Source: Rhynchosporium graminicola (taxonomy: Eukaryota; Ascomycota; Leotiomycetes; Helotiales; Ploettnerulaceae). Taken from it: a DNA stretch of 64,000 nucleotides. The DNA lies in NCBI GenBank assembly GCA_900074885.1, contig FJUW01000029.1:124001-188000 (forward strand). Reading direction: 5' to 3'. The first letter of the stretch is position 1. Each line of letters begins with the position of its first letter. Positions 35,295-46,999 of the stretch are shown here, piece after piece. Both the position numbers and the translations under genes were made by a program. Under the pieces are notes generated by a model. It worked only from the letters and a program-made list of their open reading frames with translations, ran no database searches and had not been told where the DNA came from.

Positions 35295-36263
35295 CTAATG
35301 TCCCTTGCACTCAGCAGCAGGTCTCTGCTTGGGAGCACCTGGAATACAATTGCCTGATATATCAAGGATCTTCTTCGCCGCAAGAGCCTGGCACTTGGGG
35401 CCCAGAGGGATGGTGAGGAAGTTGTCGTTGACTGTCAAGGATGTCATCTTCCTGGCACACAATTCCTCTGGTACTCCGCCAGTCAGCTGGTTACCACTTG
35501 CATCGAAGTCGGTAAGGAGTTTGGCCGATCCAAGCTCCTTGGGTATCGTGCCTGTCAGCGAACAGTTATGGACCGTCACTGCTTCAAGGTATGGTGCGTT
35601 CGCGAGACTGGGGGGAATAGGTCCGGTAAGTTTGTTGTTGCCGAGTGATAGTTCAGTGACCTGACTTGATCCTATGTGTTGCGAGATTGGACCCGTGAAC
35701 TGATTGTTGTTGAGCTGTAAGGCTTCGAGATTCGGCATGTTGGTGTAAATCTGGTCTGGAATAGGACCGCTAAACTGGTTGAAACGGAGACCTAGATATG
35801 TCAAATCTAGATCGAGTATAGTCTGTGGAAATCGACCATGAAATTTGTTGTTGGTTACGTCGATTTCGTCCAGGTAATCGGCGCTACCTGAAAGGTCGGG
35901 GAATTCACCGGTGAAGCCGTTGCCCATGATGTGGAAGAGACTTAAATCCTTCAATTTTTCCAAGAATCCAGTGAGGAGGAGCGAAGGGCCACCAAAATTG
36001 TAGTTGTTGAAGTCGATGGATGCAACAGCGAGTTCGCTGCTCCCAAGCTTCTTCATGCAATAGATTCCTTTAAAGGCGCAGATATTAGATCCAGTCCAGT
36101 TTTTCGTTATGTGGTGCGGATCGGAGGTGATGTGTGACTTGAGAGCGTTGATGGTTGCAAGGTCTCTCACAAGATTAGGGGTGATTTGAACTGTAGCAGG
36201 GGCTGCGAGTACCGGAGTGCTGAGAGCGAACAGGGACCAGGTGAGCGAGAGGAGTAGAGACAT
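35295..36263 (-). CDS. Secreted leucine-rich-repeat protein resembling the LRR part of plant LRX proteins
   Basis: An intronless frame of 323 codons (322 aa) from ATG 36263; a longer frame exists only through a TTG. A signal peptide (MSLLLSLTWSLFALSTPVLA) is followed by an N-terminal cap (INALKSHITSDPHHITKNWT, SNICAFKGIYC), then about eight to ten LRRs of the plant-extracellular type (LxxNxFTGxIP): GNGFTGEFPDL, TNNKFHGRFPQTI, RFNQFSGPIPDQI, NNNQFTGPISQHI, GNNKLTGPIPPSL, NCSLTGTIPKEL, GNQLTGGVPEELC. A cysteine-containing cap closes the protein (ISGNCIPGAPKQRP). There is no membrane helix, GPI signal or extensin tail. Plant LRR-extensins bind RALF peptides at the cell wall; whether this protein does anything similar is unknown. 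Extracellular location is well supported. Confidence 0.88.
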   Translation of the reverse strand: MSLLLSLTWSLFALSTPVLAAPATVQITPNLVRDLATINALKSHITSDPHHITKNWTGSNICAFKGIYCMKKLGSSELAVASIDFNNYNFGGPSLLLTGFLEKLKDLSLFHIMGNGFTGEFPDLSGSADYLDEIDVTNNKFHGRFPQTILDLDLTYLGLRFNQFSGPIPDQIYTNMPNLEALQLNNNQFTGPISQHIGSSQVTELSLGNNKLTGPIPPSLANAPYLEAVTVHNCSLTGTIPKELGSAKLLTDFDASGNQLTGGVPEELCARKMTSLTVNDNFLTIPLGPKCQALAAKKILDISGNCIPGAPKQRPAAECKGH

Positions 36264-39200
36264 CTTGAAAGAGTGAAAGACTGTCAAGTGAACGGACGAT
36301 TGAATGAGTGAGTGACAGTTTCAGCCTGGGCGGAGGTTAGGGAAGTCATGTAAGAGAGCGGCGAAGGCTTTATACTACCTTACCTTCAGCACGTAATGAG
36401 ATTGATGTTCTGCAAGTCCATGAATGAAAATAGCGTCCCATTGGCCGCCTGCAGTGACAGGTCAAGTTTGGCAGTAGCGTCACAGATAGACCTCGTTTTA
36501 ATTTGTTGGGCCCTATCATATGATTACAAACATTTACTTTTGACTTGGCTTGGCAGATTGATTATGCTCATAGCTTCGTATATGCTCTTTGGCCGTTAGT
36601 AATTTAACGGAGGAAGTAAATAAGATACACGCTTTCCCCCTTTTCTTTTACTGATAACGTCAGGTACATTAAGGATGAAAATTGTGAAGATTCTTTTAGG
36701 ATACGTACTGGGATACTTATCAAGCAACAATTTCTACGTTAAATAACCTACGGGGTACAGGCTTTTGTTTCGTAGATTTGACCAGGTTTTGGCTATGCTT
36801 CGAGGCATGCCAGGGCATACAACTAACCACTTGGAGCCCTGGGTTCACGGATTTGACCCACTATTGGAGGTATCTAAGAGAGTGAGAGCATGGGGAGCCG
36901 TGTTAGAAGGGAAATTAATGAAAAAATCATAGAGTTTGAGCTTCTGAAATTATCAAGATTGAAAGAAGTATAAACTTGAGTCTCTAATTTCATTCTATAA
37001 TCGTACTACTAGGGGGTGGTCTGTGCTACAGTTTAAATAGTACCTCCTACTCGAGTAATACACTCAGTTCCTCTAGAAGTCTAAATATTTTAGGATTCTT
37101 AGCAGGGATACAATAAAAGAGAACATCATCAAAAGGGAGAGCTTTTGTAATCTCTTAACCGCGGTGACTTACTCGCCTTATCGCTTTTGGCAATAATTTC
37201 CTTGTAATTTGAATATTCTCCTTATATTCGAAGGACGTGCTCTCGGCTAACCGTAGATTTAAGGTTCCGGACGCCTCGGTAAGCTCACAAGTGGACTTAC
37301 CACATATTACTAGCTTGATTAATAAGGTAAATATTGTTTCTGTGTAATTACCGCATCGTCGAATCTATGAGTTCCAGAGTTCTAGCTTGAGATTCAGTCT
37401 ACTCTATTGCCTGTAAACCCCTACTAGCCCAGGTTACCTCCTCCTAAGCATTCAGACTTCTGGAGAAACCCGAGTAGGGCTGGTAGGAGTTCACGGCACG
37501 ATGACTCGTGAGATTAAAAGGAAATCATAGCCAGTCTAGAGCCTGCTTTTACAAAGTATATTGAAAGGGTAAGCATAGACCCAGTGGGAACCACGTAATC
37601 GTCGGACTCGCTTTCCCCCACGACTCAAAACCTGTAAATTAAAGCGCCGTGTAATTTTGGTTTCCGTCTCACGCGAGAGGGAAGTTAGCACGATTTGACG
37701 GTATTTTCCACGAATTGATAGTCAGTTGTGCAGCCTAATCCGATAAGGCAGACTCATATGACTAAGATGCGAATTTCATATATCAAATAGAGAGTAGAGT
37801 AGCTTTTAACGACCAATATCCTAGGGTCCGGCATAGTACACAAACACACGGCAGAATGCGCGATTTTAGGGTTATTATTTTCATATCTCACTTGGTGAAA
37901 TGAAATCATATGATATCAGATTTGCCACCAAGAGGGGTTTAGTCTCTTCTGCTCGGCCCCCTTTCTGTCAGAATTCAGCAAAACACTACACTGCAGTAAT
38001 TAGACAGAGGGTAGAAGTGCAAATTATCATTTTTTATTGAGTTTCTGACTATAACAAATCATCTGGACTTTCGAACAACACCTCGACATTTTGGGCGTGC
38101 GAAGCTTCTCAAGTCGCCCATCAAGCTGCCATTCGATGTCGAGTCCACGAACCTTCCTTGTGATACGGTCTTCTCGCGGATCCGTCACTTTCCGACGCTC
38201 CTCAATCCCTGGAGAAACTCAACAATAGCCCAAAATCCCCTTATAGTGGTTGCTGACCTAGTCAACAGTGCATGGCAGCTACTCGGTTTCTCCGTGGGTC
38301 TGAACCTGACAAGGCTTACATCTAGGGTCGACTCTAACCAAATATGCCCTACAAGCCCATTGTGGACAGGCTCAGACTCACGGAGGAACCGAGTACATGG
38401 CGATTGATACATGGTCGATCAATCATGATGTAAGTGGACGGGTGTGCTTGGCGCAGTTTGTGCTCAGGATCCGAAATGCCATGTGCTACCAAGTGCCATT
38501 CTCCTTCCACAGCCAGAATTGGTAGGTTTCACATCTGTCTGAATGCTTTCTGAGGCTGGGCTGCACCATCTCTCCTGTGTACGGCTCTTGCAATACACGT
38601 CTGTCAATGTCACAAAATTATCAGCGACCTTGAAAAAATACATCATATAAGCGTCAATTAACTGTATAGCAACTAAAGTGCCTACAAGAGTCCATAGGAG
38701 GATTGCAAGGCGAGTTACGGGCAGAGAATGACAGGAACTCGTAGAGTCTGCCAGCCTTCCCCAGCCGTTAGGATCATGGGTCTTTTCTCCACTCTAAACT
38801 GTTACGCTGCGATATTGTGAAGATACTGTGATGTGTGCGGTGTCTCGAATAGATATGTATCGTAAGTCAAATTTGTCATATTCCATTGCCACAAAGGGGA
38901 CGACAGATCATTGCTGATATCGCATCTAAGAATTGTCGCCACTCGCTTTTGACACAAAGTGAGTTGTGTCATGTGCCGAAACTGCAGCATAGAAAGTTCT
39001 TGCAAGACAGGACTCAACTACTCCCCTCCGTGTTCACGACGCGTGTATACAAGAATCTTGTCAATCCCGCATCAGGACAATGTATAGGCAATGCAAATGT
39101 ATGGATGTTCTTCTTAGTGCAAGACACGCCAATGAAACAGTAACCGGGAAGTCCTTTCACTGCAAAGATTGTATTGACAATACTTGGATGTATTCAGAAG

Positions 39201-40100
39201 TTTAGAGGTGCCGAACGTCCAGCAGGTATATTTTCCCACAGCAAAGCGAGATAGAATTTTAGCTGTAAGTATCCGGATGACTTGGTACCAATTCGATGGC
39301 CGTTCTTGAATACTTGCCAATGAGTGTTTTTGTCTCGCAAGAATACAACTGTTGGTGTGCTATTCCGATATATCCCTCATTCATAATAATTTGTGGCATC
39401 TGCCTGGGAAACTGCGCTCTCTTTTCGCTCAGCGATTTCGACCTCCTAAAAGAAAGTGACAGTTTGCCAAGAACTTCCGTGCGTTCCTGGATTCCGTTAT
39501 TTTTACGGGCGCGAGGCCGAAATGATAGAGATCGCTTGCTCTTTCGAAAAGATGTGGCATTGAGGCAACGATGAAGGACGGGGAACGAATGACCCTTGAT
39601 ACTGTACGCCAAAGTCGCAAGATAGCACCAGGTCTACGAGGGAATCGTACAGAGATGCAGACATCCTATTTTATCTTCTCTTGATGGGATGAAATCTAGT
39701 CCTCGCAAAAAGCAATACAAACAACTCAGCAGGACCTTTTGACACGACTCAGGTTTTCCGAGCTCTTCTGCGATAACTTTGTAAGTAAATACTTGAAGAC
39801 CTTATACAAATGACGGACACTATTTGAGTACAACTCCATCTAAGGAATCTTTTGAACACGCCCAGTGGTCCTGCGGAAGTTAAGGTTCAGCCTTGGCAGC
39901 AACGCACGCCGAGCATTTGTTATTGTCGTTATCTTGTGAGCCAATCACCTATCACTGTGCATCGCTTGTTCGGTAGCGTCGCCGACTACCTACCTCTCGT
40001 CATTGTTCCAGCACAACTTCCTTAGGCCTCCAGCTATATATCTGACTCATCCTCAGACGCGGATCCGAGGTTCTTGTTCACTGTAAAGCGAAAGATATAG
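36264..40100. other. Long gene-poor interval, about 3.8 kb
   Basis: Only short frames without domains; the longest (39259-39612, -) is 117 codons and Arg/Ser-rich without similarity. An imperfect inverted repeat at 38280-38395 is listed separately. The sequence may contain old transposon debris that cannot be identified by eye. Confidence 0.35.
38280..38395. repeat. Imperfect inverted repeat with 29-bp arms
   Basis: Left arm 38280-38308 (starts tactcggtttctccgtg) and right arm 38367-38395 are inverted copies at 26 of 29 positions; all three differences are transitions. The 58-bp interior shows further weak pairing (taggg with cccta). Both arms are preceded or followed by catgg. It could be a small MITE-like element or a hairpin-forming transcript. 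No clean target-site duplication was established. Confidence 0.55.
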
Positions 40101-40549
40101 TTTTTGAGCAAAAGCGTACCTGCTAGCCCAACTCTACACAAAATTTCGAAATACACTTTAGATCCAACCTCTGCGATCTCAAATCCGGCCCTGTATCACA
40201 GACATAATTCCAACATCTCATTCAACTCAGATCTTACCCCAAAAAACACTTCAACCATCAGAATGCCCAACCCCTACACTAACCCTCTAGATCTGGGCGT
40301 CCTCAACGAGTCTGAGCACAGGGGGCGTCTACGATTCCTTACGTCTAGGTCCACATCTGGAGCTAGTGCTTAGCATGATCACTTACCCCGCGGAGTAAGG
40401 AAGCGGCTCTAATGTATGAGACGTAGATTCAAATGCCTCAAATGATTCAGTCTTCAATCATGTAGAAACAGAAGAAAGTGCGCTATCCCTGACCTTCTTC
40501 AATGTGCCGCAGGGTCCTATCTTCAGGTTGGCTCCGATGCCGAAACTGA

Positions 40550-41290
40550 GTGCAGATGGAACGTCTAAATCGTAAACTGGAGAGAAGTCATGAATGTTCT
40601 ATTGTAAGCTTACTCTCTCTGACCCATGTGTCCAACTATTATGAATTGCCGGATTCACTTCTACCTAAAACCACTACCATTGCTTTACTTCCTTCATTTG
40701 AGAAAGCTGTCTCGCGACTTCGCGATTCATTCTCTCGGCATATTATATCATCCAGTTTCTCTCTCTTGGCTCCTTCTCGAGTACTCATAACTCTACCACC
40801 AAAGCCTCCTCGCCAATTAATTCTCAGCTAATTGTATGCGGTAGCAAAAGTGCCAGCAACTCTACTCTCTGCTTTGGGTCAGTAATGGTCAGCGCCAATC
40901 TGATACCTCCATTTGAAGAGATGATTTGAAGCTGATGCCAGCATACACGCTACAGGTGTGCGAAGAAACACACATTAGGCATGCGTTCTTCGAGGAGAAC
41001 TCATGTATCGTCTATAAAAGAAAAAACTTCGCAATTCGTACACTTGGAAATCCTTCCATGTAGTTCATGAAAATGGCAATGCGCTTATGGTGTCCATGAA
41101 AACTGTGAACAACGAGGAGGTATATAGTGGAAAATAAGGACAGGAGGGATGGAACAATGGAGAGTGTTTGTATTTGTTACGGACATGGAGCAGTAGATAA
41201 TTTACTTGTGGGTGTTTGGAGTTTGCGAGAGGTAGTCGATTGCGATTTTAGATTGTTAGCTCGTATCAGGAAAGCTCAACTATAGCAGAG
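40550..41290 (+). pseudogene. Degenerate copy 1 of a local ORF family
   Basis: Positions 40900-41010 correspond to coding sequence in copies 2 and 3 (ANLIPPFEEM, then LQVCEETHIRHAF, FEENSCIV), but here the frame is interrupted and the CxxC motif is lost. The 3' flank (41166-41270, ttgtatttg...gagcagtagat) resembles the 3' end of copy 3 at 44713-44760. No intact protein can be read. The 5' border is uncertain. Confidence 0.4.
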
Positions 41291-42149
41291 TCGTCCCTAC
41301 TGTGACTAGAATGAGTATCGGAAATAACTATAAAGGGTCTGCATCTCACCGTATATACTGTGATGTTCAACTTGATCTTCCTTCAGCTCTCGCGCACAAT
41401 TCTTGAAAGGCGGTCTGCAGCTCTGCTACTACGCTAATGATGGTTTGGCAATCTATCATTTCAGATGATCGTCTTCTCATTGGCTTGACGCCATTACACA
41501 GCTGGGTTGAAAATACGTGAATCAATCCTAATTTAGATCCTGAGTTTAGGAGGAAGTAGAACAGCGCACACCTCGCCGACGGGATTGAATGAATGTCACG
41601 GAATCTATATACGACTCTAAGTTGATAATCAATCCAAAATGATGAGATTTATTGGGCATAATTTTTTGAGTTGATATCAGCGCCACCAAGATCGGCCTTT
41701 CTCTTTGAGATTTCTACATGTTGGTTGCTTAGCGCACCCAACCTTAGCCTCATTGCTTCTCTCGGAGTATTCGGTTCGTCCTGCAATGCTGACCTTGCGT
41801 CGTCCCAGTGCTTGGCAGTTTTCCGCCGCTACGTTATTCTGGCTTCGAAATTCTTCTTCAGCTCTTCCTTTGACGCGCATGTGAATGTTTCCATAGCAAA
41901 GCTGAATTTCAAGCTCTTGAGAACAAGAAAATACCTGCTATCGCGGCGCGACTCTACTCCTCACTTCGAGATATACTCCAAAATCTCCTAGACACGCACG
42001 ATTCAGTAATCAAACAAACATCGACCTCCCCGATAACGCATCTATCGGCCAGCCTGTATGTCTTCGATTTACTGTACGGCATCGATTGTGTCGCCTTCGA
42101 CTCTTGCCCCGAACATACAACCAGATATTCTCAACATACTACAGCCATA

Positions 42150-43190
42150 ATGAGCGACGTAACCACTGATCTCTCCGAGCTCATAGAGGCTCTTGACGCA
42201 GAAGACATTTTTAAAATCGCTGCCCACGATGCCCTCCGCCTAGTCCCACACCTTGATTTCGCACTTCGGAGAATAAATAACCCGTACGACTACGAGGTCG
42301 GCTCAGATACTGAAGATGTACAGTCTAACCACTCGCAAGGTTCAGTAAGGCACAAACCGAAGAGAGTGAAAACTCCTTACAATTCTTTCCGACGGTGCGA
42401 GGACAGGTGTTTCTGGAAGCTCTAATGCCACCGATGAATGAAGATGGAACCTACACGTTGCCGGGTGGAAGGGATGTATTCAACTTTTTGCTGTAAGCAA
42501 TATCTTCCTACATGCTACTGATCGTAGTCATATATATCAGGTGCTCTACCGTGCCACATATCGCCTGCTGTAGGAAGCATCAAGCTTCGTACTTGTACAC
42601 AGACTGACTATGGGCTTCATCGGAATCTTCGTTTGAATTCGTGTATTCATTTCCTTCTAGAGAAATTCCTCTTCATCCTATCAAGTTTCCTTGCGCTATG
42701 ATCAGAGGTCATCCAGAATTGTTCTCATTCCGGGAATGCCTTCTCCTGGATGACCCAACAGCTAATAACTTTCCACAGAAAGCGAGCCATTCCAGGCCGC
42801 TTACAGACAGTCTTTTCTGAAGCCAACTTTGCGTCTCCATTTAAGGAGACGATGTGGAGTTTGTTATCAGTACGAACTCTGCAAATTTGCAAAGAAACAA
42901 ACCTTAGGCATGCATTCGACAAGGAGAACTTTTGTGTCGTCTGCAAGTGTCAACTATGTAATGTAAGTCATTTTCTTTTGATCCATATAGATCTTTTCAC
43001 CAAAATCTAGGAGTATTGGTATCGTTATGCTGTCTTGACAGGCAACTCATGCGTAGTCTGCTAAAGAAGAGACAAGTCTCCAGAGTGGAGTCTAATGACA
43101 GCGGTGCTCTGTTTAGCAGTGGAACAGAAACCAACAGCAAATATACCACGTCTACATACTGACTCTCTTCTCCCTTTGCAGACCTGCAGT
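42150..43190 (+). pseudogene. Copy 2 of a local ORF family with a CxxC motif, probably broken
   Basis: Starts with a clear ATG frame (MSDVTTDLSELIEALDAEDI, FKIAAHDALRLVPHLDFALR, acidic then basic RHKPKRVKTPYN) that runs into a stop at 42423. Another frame continues plausibly (VRGQVFLEALMPP, YTLPGGRDVFNFLL, with a GTAAGC donor). After a gap, 42780-42960 reads RAIPGRLQTVFSEANFASPF, KETMWSLLSVRTLQICKETN, LRHAFDKENFCVVCKCQLC and ends at a GTAAGT donor. The last part aligns with copy 3, so it is real old coding sequence. The frame change near 42395 and the unclear exon links suggest decay or unrecognised introns. Function unknown; the CVVCKCQLC cluster could bind metal (inference). Confidence 0.4.
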
Positions 43191-43699
43191 GTACCACTAC
43201 TCTCAAAGTTCCAACTGTACCCCTCTGCTATCTCTGCTTTGCAAATAGACCATTTCCGGTTTGCATATACCCTGGGTTTGTGATGCGGGAAGATCCTGCT
43301 CGGCGCTCTTCGTCATCATTATCGCTACCACTGTAGTAGCGGGGTTTCTTGTTATGGGCTTTGTGACTGTCCAACGACTTTCTCTTGGATCCCGATTGAG
43401 GTTTGATGTTTTGAAGTTTGATGTCTCTGACGTCTTCGTCAGTTTCAAGCTCAGGATCGTCCGACAAGTATTTCTTATTCACCATACGTTGTGGATACAG
43501 ACAAGTCTTGCAAGGCGCCTTGGTCCGTCTTTCACTATACAATACGTCAAAGCTCTACTACCTACAGTTTCACTGGTTTCAAAGAATGATCTTTGACTCA
43601 CCTATTCTCCGCCTTTGTACCAGTTAGCATTCCCTGTCTTATATTCTCTGGAAGCCTTCGTATAATTGGTTTGTAAGCTAACTTTACTAGCAAAATCGC

Positions 43700-44751
43700 C
43701 GGAAGAGCGACTCTTGGCCGCTTGCAAACCGTATTCGGAAGCGCAAACCTAGCATCTTCTTTTAAAGAGTTGATGTGGGATTCTCTAGTACATCATACTC
43801 TACAGTTGTGCGATAATACAAACCTGAGACACCTGTTCGATGAAGAAAGTACGTGTATTACTTGTTCGAAGCAGCTCTGTCTTGTAAGTTATTTTCAAAG
43901 CATAAGTTTTCTCATCTCCCACCATCTCGATTGAGGATTGCTTGTATCGTGATTTACAATCCGTCAATAGCTAGCCTGCGGAATCTAATGACAGCATTCC
44001 GTCTAATGGCAGCACTGAATACTATCACAACAGCGGACGGAAATCCATGCCCATATCTTTTGATAAAAATACGGTAGCAGCAAAACAAACCCACAAATTC
44101 CTCGGTCATTTTACTAATATTATCATTATAGTGCTGTCATGTTCCACTCCTACCAGGCTGTCAACACTACAGCTCAGCCGAAGCCGCCAGTGAGATGGGT
44201 CTCAGCAGGCGCGACTCTCTTGCCGCTCTACGCATTCACACTGTCTGTGGCCATGCAGAGTGCCCGGATCTACAACCAGGTTTCAGAGACAGATGCGAGC
44301 GTATGTGAGTGCTCTTGGGAAAGCGTTATGCTAAGGCGAAGGAGCCAGATGAGCTCTACCACAGCCAAGTGTGCTCCGAAGAAGTATTATCTAGGTTGGT
44401 AGTACACTGGATACCGACAATGGGACGGAAAAATTAGCCGGAGTACTTTCGCGGCCTCATGTGCGAGCAATTGCCGAGTTTGATATCGTCCAGTCGCTAA
44501 TCCTGGTGCCTTTAGAGGAGTACATTTGTGCTTGCGGAAAAACAGCCGATTCCGAGAAAGCAGTAAGCTGTAAGATCTGCATGTGCACGTGTAGTCGATA
44601 TACACTCAATCGGTTTGACGTCATTCACGAAGATGGTAATCAACCTGTTGTTGTCATGCAATCATCGCAAAGAGTCAAGGGTGGAGGAGAGGGCAAGGAA
44701 GATTGGAAAAGTGGAGAATGCTTGTATTTCTACCAGAGATTAGAGCAGTAG
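43700..44751 (+). pseudogene. Copy 3 of the local ORF family
   Basis: Positions 43700-43880 read GRATLGRLQTVFGSANLASS, FKELMWDSLVHHTLQLCDNT, NLRHLFDEESTCITCSKQLC, aligned with copy 2 and followed by a GTAAGT donor at the same place. Further pieces are HSQVCSEEVLSRLVVHWIPT near 44360-44425 (then a TAG) and, at 44461-44751, a Cys-rich C-terminus (EEYICACGKTADSEK, CKICMCTCSRYTL, then FYQRLEQ). At least one stop separates the pieces. The Cys spacing is zinc-finger-like but matches no family I can name. A minus-strand frame (43228-43542), charged and Lys/Asp-rich, overlaps the spacer between copies 2 and 3. Confidence 0.4.
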
Positions 44752-44760
44752 ATGTCGAAT

Positions 44761-45437
44761 CCGAGCGTCTGTTTGTGCTGGGAGAGGTTTTTAGTTGCGA
44801 TAGTGGATTTTGTTTCTGGAGTCGTGTAAAATAGGTTTACTGGCAGCGTCGATCGTCATCGAATCACAATGTGGAATAAATACTACCTAAAAGGCTTGGT
44901 TTCCAGGACTCTGATATGATCTGAGAAGCTAAGACCTCAAGATCTTGAAACGCGAACTACGATTCGGGTCTGGCTAGGCGAAGTTTGGCAGCCCGTCGCC
45001 TCAGATCACCGCATGCTAGGCTGAAGTGACAGGTTCAAGCGGCAGCACATCAAATTTGTCGAAACCTATTTGTTTATACCCTGATAATCAATATGAAAAT
45101 CGAAAAGCTGCTGTATTTTCAATCTTCAATTCTTCGCCATTCCGCAGGTAATAAGTATATATCGGTGGTAGGTATTGCTTGACTCTCCTGAGCCCGCTAT
45201 TAGAGCGTATTGTTCCTCTTTGCTTTTCACGTGCTTGTTATCCTCATTGTGGTATCCATTACGGTTCAGAGCCTTATCAAAATTTCCAGAAATTATGCTT
45301 CGACGCATAACTCCACCCAATCTTATCTGGGCATCACTGCGTGCAACCGAGCAAGAAAGCATGGACGGACGGCCACATCGAAATATGTGATTGAATGCCA
45401 TTCAGTGTGATGAAATAATTTTTACCAATGGGAATAT
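44761..45437. other. Intergenic
   Basis: About 680 bases between the repeat family and the 3' end of the LtrA-like gene. The 91-codon minus-strand frame at 45126-45401 has no domain. Confidence 0.35.
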
Positions 45438-46999
45438 TCATACGCCGATTCTTGACTCTGCTACTTCCTTCTTCCCAGAAGCCGAGACACTCGAACTGTG
45501 TGCAACTTCATCCGGATACGCTGTATTCTCCCACCTCTCCCAAAATTTGGCACCGCGCATCAACGACGTAACATGCTCCCACAGAACAAGGAAAGCGAAG
45601 AGGGCCATAATAATGGACAAGAACGACGTAAGATCAAGACCATGCGAAAGCGGAAGACAGACGATGATAATGGCAACAATCGGGCGGAACATTAAGCGGA
45701 AATGCTGTCATCATGTTAGCAAAGTCATCTCACAGTAACACATAACATGTGAAGATGGTGTATCCATACCTTCGGCAGCGTGAGTATTCCAGGTGGATCC
45801 TGAGAGTTATGTAGCAGAGCAATGAGATAGAGGCAGAATAATCCAATACAAAGTCCACCGCAGAGAAGCCATAATTCTGGCTCATGGATTTCGGTTGATT
45901 TAGTGGTGTGTGCAGACACATGACCCGCGACCAACAGACTCGCGAGCATAGGGAGATGGGCCGTGACCCAAATGAACGAGGTAGTTACAGAATGTTTGAG
46001 AGGATGAATGCAGTCAAGTGAGCCATCGCCATGAATATAAAGCCTGTTCAGACAGAAAGCGATGACAAGCGTCCAGATGGCTCTAAGGAGTGGTAAACTG
46101 AAGCCGATGACAGCTGGGGATCCGACAATAATCTGATACAAGAACTCTCCCAATACGATGATGTAGAATGCGGCGAATCCGTCGACCTCATGCGGAATGT
46201 CGACTGCTGTGGTGTATTTCGCATTCAACAATTTCTTGGCAACAGGCGAGTACGAGAATAGCCAAATGAATTCTTCAATGGTGATTCCCACTGCCGCAAC
46301 CGCGATCTTACTTCTGAAAGAAATGTCCTCGATGAAAAGAGGAATGTAGATGCAAAGTGCGGCAGTGGATAGACAAAACCAAAGACGTTGCTGAGCACGG
46401 TGATGGTAACTGGAAAACGAGTAGATCAGATGCACAGTACTTGATGATAGTCGGCCAACCATGTAAGCACCTACAGTTGATCTTAAAGCTCCGATATCTT
46501 CATCAACTAGGGTGGCGTTGTTTCCGTAGATGACGAGGACTGCCATTATCCAGAGGATTAGGACGCGTTGGGCGAGATCGTCGTCATAGAACGAGTTCAT
46601 GAGCTCGCGAAGGTCACTCCAGATATGCCATGACGGGGCGAGTATCAGCTACACACTTATCAATCTCGATTCTTGAATGGTTATCATGCTATTGTTAGTC
46701 ATGCTTACAATATATTTCACGATACCAACGCCAGATGCATGCTCGGCCAAGTTCTCTGCAAGGTTTGCTATAATTGCGACGTAAAGAAGATCTAAGAACA
46801 ACTCGAAGCGACCTAGAGACCGTCAGTGTATTGCTCCTGGAAAGCTTTCAATTTCTTGAACTCGGGATTTTTGACTAGCCTGCCGTTCTTCTTCCCCGCG
46901 TTTCTTCAGATGCCCATCATGAAACCACTGCAAAGCAAGAGGTTGACGAAACAGAGCTTTTGCAGATACAACCTTCTTTGATTGAACATTCTCCGACAT
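45438..46999 (-). CDS. LtrA-like (low-temperature requirement A) membrane protein with an in-frame TGA
   Basis: Minus-strand exons 46999-46709, 46648-45770 and 45704-45438 sum to 479 codons. The LtrA family consists of multi-helix membrane proteins of unknown biochemical role. The N-terminal polar part (PLALQWFHDGHLKKRGEEER, VQEIESFPGAIH) leads into the family core (GRFELFLDLLYVAIIANLAE, APSWHIWSDLRELMN, RVLILWIMAVLVIYGNNA). Further helices follow (EVDGFAAFYIIVLGEFLYQI, SFIWVTAHLPMLASLLVAG), and exon 3 adds PIVAIIIVCLPLSHGLDL. Codon 59 is TGA (46825-46823), directly before CGG-TCT-CTA-GGT; the frame is open on both sides, and CGA would be the simplest ancestor. A 63-nt intron with a weak GTCAAA donor and a CTCTAG acceptor could bypass it. 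Otherwise the gene is null here or the base is wrong. Confidence 0.7.
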
